This document shows, piece after piece, positions 9,163 through 20,002 of a stretch of 64,000 bases of DNA (its first letter is position 1; the number at the start of each line of letters is the position of its first letter). Made by a program: the position numbers and the translations under genes. The stretch lies in the NCBI RefSeq assembly GCF_963675165.1, contig NC_087388.1:3539047-3603046 (forward strand), read 5' to 3'. Source of the stretch: Halichondria panicea (lineage: Eukaryota; Porifera; Demospongiae; Suberitida; Halichondriidae). A model generated the notes under the pieces. The model was given only the letters and a program-made list of their open reading frames with translations. It ran no database searches and was not told the DNA's origin.

Positions 9163-11862
9163 ATGAATGCTGCAAGAGGTATAAGAAGGAGACCACGGCT
9201 TACTGCAGATCAAGTGGCCTCACAGCTGACCTATGATGTCGATCAAGATGAAGATGACTTACCAGATGTTGAAGAAGTACGTTACGATGTTACTGTAGTG
9301 GTTTTAATAGTCAGTTAATTTTGGTATACATATACATATCGTTATATTCAGGTAGAGTTGTGGGAGACAGAGGATTTAGATGAAGAGCTGGTAGTGGAAG
9401 ACACCTCTCTGCAGACAGGGGAATCGAATGCTGAAGAAGAGGCAACCGAACAAACTCAAGTGACTCCTCTTCTCCGGCTGTATATATTTTTCTTGCTTAT
9501 GTTTCAAGCTTTATTCCGCCTATCTGATAACGCCCTTGACGTACTGCTCAAATTCCTGTCAATATTTTTCAGGACAATTTCACAGATGCTTGTTCCGCTA
9601 CCACAATGTTTCCTGGACAAACTTCCTAAGAATATTCGTTCAGCTCGCCTCGGTGCAGGGAACAATTTCAAGAAGTACGTTGTTTGTCGCAGTCTCTATG
9701 ACATAGACCAGTGTGTAATTCGTCGTGTTGGTCACAGAGCTAAATCAGGGAGATGTGTGTATAGAAGGTTCCCAAATCACCCACAGACCCAACACAGAAA
9801 GAAGTGCAAGGCAGTTCTCATGAAAGATGAAAGAAGTAAAATGGAGATCAGGGCTATTTCTTTTTATCCAAGATTTATATACTGCTACAAAAGCCTCATA
9901 GACTCTCTGCAAGAAATGCTTCTGCGGCCAGGTTTTTTGTACAGGTGTCAACTTTGGCGTAGCCGACAGACTAATGCTGGTACTTATTCAGATGTATATG
10001 ATGGGGCTGTGTGGAAGCAGGGGCTGTGTGGAAGCAGTTTCAAACATATGACGGCCATCCATTTTTGAGTTTGACTGGGAATCTCGCGTTTCAGCTAAAC
10101 ATTGAGTGGTTTAACCCTTTCAAACATACTCAACACTCCGAAGGGGCTATCTATTTGAGCATTTTGAACTTACCCCGAACTGAACGGTACTTGCAAGAGA
10201 ACATTATCCTTGTTGGAGTTATTCCTGGCCCAAAAGAACCACCTCTTCACTTGAACACATTTCTGGAGCCACTTGTGAACGATTTGAAGAATCTCTGGAC
10301 TGGGGTTCTCATGAAAAGTGAGCATGATAACACTCACTCTCCTTGTCCGAGCAGCTTTGCTTTGTGTCACATGCGACATTCCTGCAGCAAGAAAAGTTTG
10401 CGGGTTTATGGGACATGCAGCTCTACCAAAGGATGTAGTAAATGTCTTTTGTCCTTCCCTACAAATGCCTTCGGTGAAAAGGGTGATTATTCTAATTATG
10501 AGAAGACACAGTGGACTGAAAGAACTATTGAGGACCACAAGCTGATGCGCACTCGAAATGTTCCACACTTAAAGATCGAAAGATCATTGAGAAAGATCAC
10601 GGACTTCGCTACACCATTCTGCTGGAGCTCCCATACTTTGATCCAATTCAAATGTGTGTGATTGATCCTATGCACAATTTGCTCCTTGGAACTTGTAAAC
10701 ACATCGTTGAAATATGGAGGACAAGGTCACTTTTGTCGAGTAAAGACTTTGACGCTATTCAGGAAAAAGTCGATGCGTTTGTATGCGTTTGTATGTCCTG
10801 CTGATGTGGGTCGCATTCCCTCAAAATTATTGTCTAAGTTTTCTGGGATAACTGCAGAGCAATGGAAAAATTGGGTACTTTACTTTTCATTGTACGCTTT
10901 GTACGCTCTCAAGAACACCCTTCCATGGAGAGACTACAAATACTGGCAGCTCTTTGTCAAGGTATGTTGCATTTTATGCCGTCGAAGAGTCACTGAGGAA
11001 AGTCTTGTTGAAGCTGACGAGTTGTTGCAATTGTTTTGGAAGGATTTTGTTGATTTATACGGTAAAAAATCTTGTACAATTAATATGCACCTTCATGGTC
11101 ATCTGACTCAGTGTGTCCGTGAATATGGCCCGGTGTATTCCTTTTGGTGTTTCGCCTTCGAAAGGATGAACGGTATTCTTGGTTCATATCGTACCAATAA
11201 TCGTCACGTCTCCGTTCAGTATATGCGTAAATTTCTTGACAGTAAGAGATACGCACCCTTCAATTGGCCCAAGGAATTCACTGAAGAGTACCTTCCCTTG
11301 CCACAACATTTTGTATATCATAAAGGCTCTTTGATGCAAAGTAATGTTGAAACAGAGATTGATTCACAACAGTACAACGCTCTGAAGGTGCGCTGTCTTC
11401 GAGCCAGAAAGCAGAGATAATGCCTCACATTCTCAGGCGTTTGGGAGGCGTTTGGGAGCTGATGCGGAAAGTGTTAGGCTACATGCTCTCTACAAACAGA
11501 CCAAATGCTTATCAATTGGCAGTTATGTGCTTGGAAGCAAAGGTTCCCGACATTCGAAGTCTTCACTTGTCCTTGCTCAACACTCATTTTCTCATGAGCA
11601 CACTGAGTTGGCCGAGATTCTTTTTTTTATTGAGTGTACAATTACTTATCAACAGTCCGATTCATCCGAATGCACAAACCTGTGGTTTGCTTGTGTTAAC
11701 TATTACCTCGAACACCCGTGCAAAGTCTGGTATGGACACCCCGTGCAAGTTTGGACCACAGTGAAGTCGCCTGTAACACAGTTTATACCAGTAAATTTCA
11801 TTAAGTCTCGAGTAGTGTATGAGTGTATGTTAAATGCACTAGAGACTTTGGTCGAGCTCTAA
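9163..11862 (+). pseudogene. tnp2-family (Transposase_21) DNA transposase, broken frame
   Basis: The gene opens with MNAARGIRRRPRLTADQV in an exon ending at a GT at 9277. It resumes at 9352 after CAG. The later exon carries the family's landmarks: NNFKKYVVC, SLIDSLQEMLLRPGF, TYSDVYDGAVWK, NIEWFNPFKHT then AIYLSILNLPR, VGVIPGPKEPP, PYFDPIQMCVIDPMHNLLLG, ITAEQWKNWVLYFS, NMHLHGHLTQCVREYGP then YSFWCFAFERMNGILGS, and a C-terminal LSIGSYVLGSKGSRH. The order and spacing match tnp2 transposases of CACTA/Plavaka-like elements, and almost the whole catalytic protein is present. The frame is lost at about 10020, 10580, 10784 and 11447. Three of these sites are perfect 17-, 10- and 11-bp tandem duplications and the fourth (10571-10585) is an imperfect 8-bp one. 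I found no TIRs around it. Confidence 0.9.
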
Positions 11863-13873
11863 TCTATGACTCTGTATACTCCTTTACATGTGTGATACAT
11901 TTTATTATGTGAAAAAAAATTTGAGTTCAAAGGCTGTCCACATGATCAGTTCAAAGTTTTTCAGCCCCTAATGTACCTAGCCTAGCCTGCATATATATAT
12001 CTGTGCTGCATGCTAGAAATTAAGCAAGCTTTGCTACTGGAGAATTTCAACAGACATGCATGCCTCAAAACAGAAGGTATAATACAAAACAGCTAGCTAA
12101 CTTTCTACAGAGTGATTGTATTTCTCAGCTGCAGGAGACAAAGTGGCTTGTATAGATCGCGAGCAGAGGAAAATACTTGGAGTCCAGATTAAACTACGTA
12201 TCAACAAGTATATACAGGAGGAAGGTTAGGGGGCACTCTTCCAAACTACTTAACGTCATTAGTACTTTACCCTCAGCTCCCCCCCCCCCCTCCTCTATAA
12301 ACGCATGACAAGAATTCACTATAAATTATGGACGTAGCTTGAAGACGGGCCACACCCATTAAACAGTCACAGTTCTAAAAATATACATCAGCTCTTGCTT
12401 GCATGCCTGGTACCATTAATTTGTCAATGAAGGATTCTGTGAGAACTAATTCCGTATATAGTTTTACCTCAGTACAGTGACATGGCTAGTTGCAAGCCAC
12501 GTCTCTTCTTGAGCATATCTTCTTGAGCATGTCTAGATTCCCCCTCCCTAGAAGTGCCTCCTTATAGTCAGCCCAACGGTATCTTACTGATACTTAGGCC
12601 TTCACTTTTTTCCGCTGTGTTTACAAGTGTGGACATGCACCACCTAATGACACAAAATAATGTGCTTCTGAACAATCTTATTATAATGCATGCCTAATCA
12701 GCTGTGTGTACACCCTGACCTAAAACTAAAAGGTAAAGTCTTTTGTTTTTTATAGGGGAAGAGCAATCGAAGGACAGTGCTTCCCTTAATTATGAAAACA
12801 TTATAAACATAATTATATGTGGTGTAATACGATGTTGGAAATGTGAAGTGTGCAATTGACATTTGGCATGTTCTTGGTTACATCAAATATTAGCTTGCAC
12901 ATGTCATGTGCACAAACATTGGAAACTTGGGATGACACAATCCTGTTCACTACTTGGCAACTCCAAGTTTGGCAAGAATTTCTCAACTTGGGAATTCGCA
13001 TTCTTACTGTGATAACATTTATATTGATGGTTCCCCCAGGTCCTGAGAAACGCTAGTCGAATGTAAGTGACATTGTCTTACTACTTATCTGTAGGTTGTT
13101 ATGGAGTGTTTATGAGGACAAGTGGCACGGGATACGTACATCTAAAGAAACAAGAGTGGATCTACGCCAATCTAATCGTTGCTAAATTATGTTTGTTAAG
13201 AAGTGGTGTTTGTTAAGAAGTGGAGCTATAATATACCTGGCTCCTCTTGATGATTGTAAGTACTGGGCTGATGAAATAGTCCTGTACAAGTTGTCATCTT
13301 TTATTTGTTAAAAATAATAGGGAATTTCCCCTCACGTAGACAGTAAATTTCATTGTAAAAAATGAACGTTCGGTGAGTTTCTTGGCGCTTGACCTGTTTA
13401 AAGAGACCCAAATTTTTACAGGTAGGTAGAGGAAGGGTTGAAGTTAGCACCTGTGAAAAAAAAATTTTTTGCCGCCTATAGCTTAATTTAATTATTGCAG
13501 GTCCTTTTCATTGGCACTGTCACTTGAAAATGATGAGATGTTGGTGAGGAATCGTCATCCGTTGAATACATTGTGTTGAACGTTCAGGCATATTCTCTGT
13601 CTCACCGGTCAAACAATTAATCAATTAATACCATATCCTTATACAATCTCAGGTCGGAATTTGTTTTTCAATATTTTCAAGTAGAACATAGCAAAACATA
13701 GCAAAACTTCACCATAGACAAATTATCGTAATTGGAAGATGGCAAGTAGCTTTCTAATCTGTACTGTACTAGACTGCTGCTGTCTGTAGAGTTACTAGTT
13801 GCTCTCCATTTAGAAACAAATAATTGCGGCGTTAAAATCTGACCTTATTGACCTTGGCTTACCTCCTCTGGGG
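11863..13873. other. Intergenic, no gene recognised
   Basis: Two kilobases with no convincing coding frame. They contain a C-rich run at about 12281-12292, a duplicated GTTTGTTAAGAAGTGG at 13190-13222 and a duplicated CTTCTTGAGCAT near 12506-12530. The frame at 12850-13056 is open but has no family features I know. Confidence 0.5.
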
Positions 13874-14356
13874 TCAACCTATCAACCTATATTCCATTGT
13901 CATTGTCTGTCTTGAATGCTGGAGGCATTTCTCACAACACACTCGTTTTGCAGGAGAGTGTGCACCAAATAATTTTGCCACTTGATTATGGGCTGTTCTG
14001 TTCTCTGTTCTGAATACTGTCGTTGCTGATGATGGAAACTGGGTCTGGGTCTCAGACATGGTCCCCACCCTATCATACGCTACACAAGTTTTCTTCTGAT
14101 CAGCGGTCATTTGATTCTGTTGAGGTGACTTCCGCAAGTACAAGTATGTGCTCCTAAGATCCTAAATGGGATGAAAGTTGCAAGTTCTACACCCAAGCAT
14201 TCTGGGGTAGTTATGGCACATGGCACGTAACCGAGAAAGTGTCGCAAACTCTCTCCAATACAGTACTTGACGGTGACGGTGACATTTTCTATTGATGGCT
14301 GCAGCAAGTGTGAACCCACACAGCTGACATATTTGAAGACCATTCCTCTCGAGCAC
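13874..14356 (-). pseudogene. Unidentified cysteine-containing protein fragment
   Basis: Two overlapping minus-strand frames read like protein. The upstream one (14356 to 14162) contains GLQICQLCGFTLAAA, CHRHRQVLYWREF, ATLSRLRAMCHNYPRMLGC and RTCNFHP, with paired cysteines and histidines suggesting a zinc-binding fold. The downstream one contains VCCEKCLQHSR. They would need a frame change at about 14150. I do not recognise the family. Composition and cysteine spacing suggest a decayed mobile-element protein. Confidence 0.35.
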
Positions 14357-14564
14357 TCTACTTATGTGACGGAGACTGGAGAGAATCTGCTGGCTGTAAC
14401 ACCATGTGTTTCATAATGTGTTGACGCATTATTATGTTGTTGTAGTAGATGTGTATACTACAAATAATAACTTGTTGAAAGTTGAGGGAATACAATACTA
14501 GTTGCACAAGTCAAAGTGTATAATTAGCTAGATCATCAAGGATTGGTCCTGGACTACTGAAAGT

Positions 14565-14954
14565 CCACATTTTCTGACATCAAGGATTGACATTTTAGCT
14601 AGCTGGAAATATTACTGAAAGTCCAATATTACTGAAAGTCCACATTTTCAAGGATTGGGATATTACTGAAAGTCCACGAAATGTAACACATTTGCACATT
14701 TGCATATTTCATTTGCATATTTCCAAGCATATTTCCAAGCATAGGTCCACACTGAAATTTGATTTTTTTTGCTACACAGTTTTGTGGTCTAAAGCAGATT
14801 CATAGTCATCCAAAACTATTCCACATTTTCTGACATCAAGGATTGACATTTTAGCTAGCTGGAAATATTACTGAAAGTCCAATATTACTGAAAGTCCACA
14901 TTTTCAAGGATTGGGATATTACTGAAAGTCCACGAAATGTAACACATTTGCACA
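14565..14954 (+). repeat. 256-bp tandem repeat, first copy plus left part of second
   Basis: The block starting CCACATTTTCTGACATCAAG at 14565 repeats at 14821, a period of 256 bases, nearly identical. The second copy stops at 14954 inside the word TTTGCACA, where the transposon 14955-18758 begins. Its remaining right part resumes at 18759. The first copy therefore records the uninterrupted sequence. Within the block, AATATTACTGAAAGTCC is itself repeated, and the first copy has an extra TTTCCAAGCATA. Confidence 0.9.
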
Positions 14955-15148
14955 GATCAGTGTATTAAAGCGGCCATTCTAGAATGTCTGTGTTTTTTGC
15001 CAAAAAGTCAGGAAATTAGGGAGTGCTTGCATTTACCAATTTCTGGATTCTTAAATCTTTACATTTCCATTAATGCGAGTTTCCAGAACTCAACGTTTCC
15101 TGGTATTTTGAAAACACGAGGGGGAGAAATTTTAACATTACAACCCCT
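14955..15148 (+). repeat. Left TIR of IS3EU-like element
   Basis: The 194-bp left arm ends in ACAACCCCT at 15148, after which similarity to the right arm is lost abruptly. Mismatches to the right arm are roughly at the positions of CTTTACATTT, AACTCAACG, GAGAAATT and TAACATT. Confidence 0.95.
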
Positions 15149-15606
15149 GTGGCAGTTATAAGTTTGTGCAATAGGTGAATAATTGTATACCAGTCATATC
15201 TCCTGTTTGGAACATTTCTAAGATAATGTGCTGATACCATTGTGTATATTTCCATAGCAACATAGGGTGGTGGGTTTGTGGTAGAACAGCAAAAAAAATT
15301 GGTAATCAGTTATAGGGAGAGAAAAGACCATGCAACGGTTTCCAGCCAGGTCTGGGACTTTGTCACAATGTCTATAAGAGTTTGGCTATCTTATAATTAT
15401 GCAAGGTTCAATCTTGCTTACATATCTACACATCCCCCGCAGTGCTCAAAATTGTTAGCCCGTTTCAGTTGAAAGGCTGTGAAGTTCACATAATAATAAT
15501 AATAACAAGAATAAGAATAAGAATAAGAATAAATGCATGAAACAAGAGTATACATATACTCTTGATGAAAACACAACAGGGATACAAGTTCACCAATAAA
15601 TGTTCA
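15149..15606. other. Spacer between left TIR and accessory gene
   Basis: No gene is visible. It holds a simple repeat of ATA and AAGAAT units (about 15488-15531) and a palindromic AGAGTATACATATACTCTTG at 15546-15565, close to the end of the minus-strand gene, which could act as a 3' signal. The latter is inference. Confidence 0.5.
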
Positions 15607-16884
15607 TTAGTCAGAGCTTGACAATGGAGAAGGCGTATGCTTTCGAAGAAATTCTTGGAAGCTTCTTACAAGGGGTAACTTTGGGCAGTCCTTGAGAGTC
15701 AAAGAGGCACGACAATGTGGGCAGGTTGACTGGGCCTCCAGCCATTGTGCCACACACACCTCACACCCCAAAATAACATTACAACAGGGAGACACCACAG
15801 CTGGGAATGATGTCTGAGACTTGCATACGAGGCATTCGAATACAGTTTTATCCATAGTGCCTAGGGAAGATGGTGCCAATGGTAGAGACATTTTTTTTGC
15901 TCTGTGCTGTGGGGCAAAATCAAAATCACTATCAGAGCTCGAGTCCAAGGAAATAACCCTTCCTTTCTTTACTTCAGATTTTCTAACGGCTCGAATACGT
16001 TTGGAGGTTTTCCAAAACCTTGATCCTGGATAGAGAAAGTAAGCACTAGTAATGGCATAATCAGTAACTGCTGAATTAACAAGTTATTAAAGAGTCAGCA
16101 CAATGAATACATCGAGCTTCTTACCTCGAGTAGTAGAAGTATTCGGTATCTTCAGGTAGTCTATGTCCATAAGTACGCATTCTTCACCATTGAATAGCTC
16201 GTCACTAACCATCTTCGACACATTTGGAACGCTGGCAATTTCCTCAGAAAGGTCGATGGGGACATTGCTCACTTTCTTCCATTGTTTGCACACCTCAATA
16301 TACTTTCTCCATTCGGGACGGCTGCTAGAACTTGAAGACATTGTGGAAGGGCCTGCACCATCAACACTCGGTTCAGCTCGAGCTCGAACTCCAGGTGGCT
16401 TCTGTCCTGAGGCAGAGCTTGCACCTAGCAAGGCTGACGTGAACTTTGGACTCCATTTTGGCGGTCGTCCTCTTTTTCGTGATGTTGCTTGTGATGTTGC
16501 TTGTGAAGGAGGCTGGTAAGAGAAAGAGGCTACTTGCTGGTCTTGAGGCAAACCATCTGCCTTGAGCGAATCCCCGTTCACAACCCACTTTGATAGGTCA
16601 TCTACATCAAGAAACTTTCCCTCATGGTCTGGTGTTTCCACAAACCCATCGTCAGAAATCAAAATAATGGAATCGGGGAACAGTCCAAACACTTTACCAA
16701 TAACTTGAGTAGTTAGCTGTGATGGTTTGAGCTTCACGGTTTTGCCATCTTTCTCTATGGTATACAGGCTGTAGTTGTACAAGTTGCTTACACTCGAACT
16801 CATGTTCCTAGGCCCTTCTTTCACGGTATCAGCGCAGCATAGAGCTAAATAGAGAGGACACTTGCAATTTTGTGCCCAGGCCAT
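15607..16884 (-). CDS. AT-hook and RING-finger accessory protein of IS3EU-like element
   Basis: Two exons (16125-16884 and 15607-16025) join through a 99-nt intron with GTAAG and CAG borders and preserve the frame. The predicted protein starts MAWAQNCKCPLYLAL; an internal start at MSSSVSNLYNYSLY is also possible. The N-terminal region contains VFGLFPDSIILISDDGF. A linker holds an AT-hook-like SRKRGRPPKW, which would bind AT-rich DNA. A serine-rich stretch and an acidic DSSSDSDFDF follow. The C-terminus is a RING-like zinc finger: CLVC, a paired CC, CEVC, then CPHC. RING domains commonly act as ubiquitin E3 ligases, but here the role is unknown. It is transcribed divergently from the transposase about 120 bp away, so the two probably share a promoter region. 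The frame is intact, unlike the partner gene. Confidence 0.75.
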
Positions 16885-17004
16885 GTGCTTTTGACCGTAT
16901 GTTGATCTACATGTAGATTTATCTATTTAAAAAGCAATCGCAAAATATTTATTAGGCTAGGGTGCGGCTAATTCGAATCCAGGCGTGTATCGAGGCTAAG
17001 AAGG
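16885..17004. promoter_or_regulatory. Shared divergent promoter region (inferred)
   Basis: These 120 bases separate the divergent start codons of the two genes of the element. They contain ATTTATCTATTTAAAAAG and a partial hairpin motif (CGAATCCAGGCG ... ATCGAGGCTAAG). The promoter role is inferred from geometry only. Confidence 0.4.
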
Positions 17005-18490
17005 ATGGATGTGGATGAAGTGTTTGAAATGGTTACAAGTGGTATGACCCACGAAGATATAAGTAATACACTCAAGACCCGCTTTCCAGGAATAAGAGGC
17101 TTCTCTGCAAGAAGTGTTCGGCGATTCTGCTCTGAAAATGGCATTCATAAACCAGATTCTGCTCAAGTAGATGCTGTAGTCGAATGTGCTGTTACTGAAG
17201 TAAGCTAAACGTAGTATAGGGCTTAATACTAAGAATATTACCGTAGCACCGGAGAATACAGTCCATGTGCGTAATTAGCTAAGTACCACAAAAAACATTT
17301 CTAAATTAATTATGACTTGCAGGTTGGACATGTGTATGGCCGGAGAATGTTAAAGGGTGTGCTTGAGTCTAAAGGTATTAAGGTATCTGAGAAAAGAGTT
17401 TCAGAGTCCTTACAGAGAGTGGCCCCTTTGCAATATGATCAGCGGCGGAATGACACCTTAGACCGTACTAATCCACTGCAATACTCGGCTCTCCACTTTG
17501 GGCATAAACTTCATATTGACCAAAATGAAAAGATCACAATGTTTGGTGCTACCCACATAGTTGCAAGGGATGGATATTCAGGCAAGATAATTGCTTACTG
17601 TACAATGCCAGTCAAGAACAATTTGGCTATATACGACAGTATTTTGAGGTATTGTTCAACTCATTGAATAATAGTTACATCAGTAACACGTATAATTTCC
17701 ATATCAGGTCATCTACTAAAACGTATGGTCTTTGGAAGCAAATTCGAGTCGACCATGGAAGAGAATTTTATCTTCTTTTGTATGTACAAGAAGCACTTCG
17801 TTGTCGTGTTGGCCCTCGGGATATTCTTCCTTACGTTCAATCTCCTTCAACAGAAGTAAGGGTACTGATATTGCTTACATGCATTAACTTTTCTCTCTAC
17901 AGAACCACACTGTTGAACGCATTATTTTGGGTTGAAGTAAATTCTCGTATTAACTACCCCCTAAAGCGACACTTGATATCAATGGAAGCTACTAATCTGA
18001 TTAACATGAGTGATGAAACTACAAAATTTTGTGTTTCGTTTGTTACGTGCAATGTTGCTTATCATGGATTATCATTGTTTGTTGCAGCTTGGAATCATCA
18101 TTCTATACCAGGTAAATGTAATGACATTATTATTGATGACACATGCGCTATTATAATATGTGATACAGGTCGAGGAGTACCCAATCATTTGCAGGTGCAG
18201 CGTTATGAAACTATACCCATTCCAGATGGGGAAGTACCGGGTACTGATGAAGCTGCAGATGCATACCGTTCTCAAGGTGGTCAGCTAAGAGAGTTTGGAC
18301 TTTTTGGTTGCGATCCACTCTTCCACTCAAGGATCGACAGGATCTAATTATGAAAAGGGAGCAATATTTCCTCTCTCGCTGTCGTTTTGGGGACATCTTT
18401 AGTAATGTGGTATCAGGAAATGGACAAGCATATTCATATGCAATTGCTGAGTTCATTAGAATAACGAACTCTCTAGAAGCTTATCTATAG
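17005..18490 (+). pseudogene. Integrase-like DDE transposase (IS3EU-like), five exons, two frame breaks
   Basis: Exons 17005-17199, 17323-17648, 17708-17855, 17903-18111 and 18169-18490 join through introns of 123, 59, 47 and 57 nt with consensus borders. The N-terminus looks like a helix-turn-helix (MTHEDISNTLKTRFPG, RSVRRFCSENG). The catalytic triad is visible: D in KLHIDQNEK, D in IRVDHGREF, E in NHTVERI. AAWNHHSIPGRGVPN follows, a typical motif of this integrase family. The frame breaks after NHTVERI (about 17917, 1 or 4 extra bases). It breaks again at 18315-18328, where CCACTC is duplicated around TT and shifts the frame by 8 bases. The protein then continues as DRQDLIMKREQYFLS to the stop at 18490. 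TIRs about 98% identical suggest that inactivation is recent. Confidence 0.85.
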
Positions 18491-18564
18491 TCTAAGAGCC
18501 ATTTTACTTGCTCATAATCATTATAGAGTGTTTAACATTAACTGAGTACTACAAGTTAACTGCT

Positions 18565-18758
18565 AGGGGTTGTAATATTAAAATATCTCCCCCTCGTGTT
18601 TTCAAAATACCAGGAAACGTTGGGTTCTGGAAACTCGCATTAATGGAAATTTAAAGATTTAAGAATCCAGAAATTGGTAAATGCAAGCACTCCCTAATTT
18701 CCTGACTTTTTGGCAAAAAACACAGACATTCTAGAATGGCCGCTTTAATACACTGATC
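18565..18758 (-). repeat. Right TIR of IS3EU-like element
   Basis: The 194-bp right arm is the reverse complement of 14955-15148 with about four mismatches. It is followed by the target duplicate TGCACA (18759-18764) and then by the rest of the interrupted 256-bp repeat copy, to about 18870. Confidence 0.95.
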
Positions 18759-18869
18759 TGCACATTTGCATATTTCATTTGCATATTTCCAAGCATAGGT
18801 CCACACTGAAATTTGATTTTTTTTGCTACACAGTTTTGTGGTCTAAAGCAGATTCATAGTCATCCAAAA

Positions 18870-20002
18870 CGCGGGGGTAGCTACACAGTTTTGTGGTCGT
18901 CTAAAGCAGATTCATAGTCATTTGTAACGCGGGTACACGGTGGGTTGTATACTGGGTCACGTGCCAATCTATTATCTATGGTTGCATACATGCAGTAATC
19001 GTATGCTGCAGGAAACACTCCACACACAATTTTTGGTTTCTCCACAATCTCAATGCAATCGAAGATTAACTCTCGGGATATTGATGGGGCCAGTGGTGAT
19101 GACATGCAGTGTGGATCGAGGCAAACAATTTTTTTGAGCACACAACAAAAACATACGTATCACAATCAAATACAGGATGAAGTATTACAGTATACAGTCC
19201 TCATGTTTTATACCAGAAAAGTGAACTGATGAACTTGGGGATTTTTTGCATTTTAATACCCAGAAGTCAGCTTAAGTTAAATATGTAGTGGGCAGCGCTC
19301 GTGAAGTTGTTTGCCTCCAAAATAAGGTTGCGTTCAATTGAGATGAAGTATTGTTGAAGGTAGTACAGCTACGGTTCAATCGCCTCTTTCACAGGGTAAA
19401 TAGTGACACTATACAGAAGCTTATTAAAGTGTAATTAGTTAGGCAATTAAGGGGGGGATACTGTATTTTTGGTATCCATCATAACTTCCTCGTTTTGCAT
19501 CCTCTGCTTATAAAATTGACATCAGCATGCAGCTCATTCTTTGTTCTTTCTAATGCTATGCTTATGTTTTGCATACTTACTCTCCAAGGTGAAGTACTGC
19601 CACCTGATGTGGTCTTTTCTATATATTCATAACTCAAACCACAATTGGACTAACCCCTTCCCACTTTGTGTACACTTAAACTAACCACAAATCTATTGAT
19701 TGAATGATGGATTTTTTTTATCTTTATACAGAAGAGAGTGCCAATAAATTTTTATAAGGAACTTACAAAAGATTGATATATATACATTGTATAGATTGTA
19801 TACTCAATCAGAATCAAAATTCCATCATTCATTTGAAAGAGTAGGAAGAGAGCTTTCCAATGGTATCTTAAAGTTGGCTCAAGTCCAAAGATTGAGCTAG
19901 TAATTTTTTTTCAATATAAAAAACAAGTTTTTCACAAAAATCAATAAGTTTCCTGCTAAGTACGTAGTGCCCTCTTCATCAATGTGTTCTTGCTCTGTAC
20001 GT
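18870..20002. other. Mostly non-coding; one protein-like minus frame
   Basis: On the minus strand, 19137 to about 18930 reads like a real protein segment: CLDPHCMSSPLAPSISREL, FDCIEIVEKPKIVCGVFP and MYATIDNRLARDPVYNPPC. I cannot place it, and its end runs into the duplicated GCTACACAGTTTTGTGGTC repeat (18824-18905). The rest, to 20002, is AT-rich without a recognisable gene. Confidence 0.45.

Larger units (their letters stand above)
14955..18758. mobile_element. Two-gene DNA transposon, IS3EU-like, 194-bp TIRs
   Basis: A 3804-bp element is bounded by inverted repeats of 194 bp each (14955-15148 and 18565-18758). They begin GATCAGTGTATTAAAGC and differ at only about four positions. Comparison with the neighbouring unbroken repeat copy at 14565-14820 shows that TGCACA is present once at the empty site and twice here (14949-14954 and 18759-18764), a 6-bp target duplication. 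Two divergent multi-exon genes lie inside: an integrase-like DDE transposase on plus and an AT-hook/RING protein on minus. The DDE type together with a 6-bp duplication fits the IS3EU superfamily as I remember its definition. The superfamily assignment is inference, whereas the element boundaries are directly visible. Confidence 0.9.
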
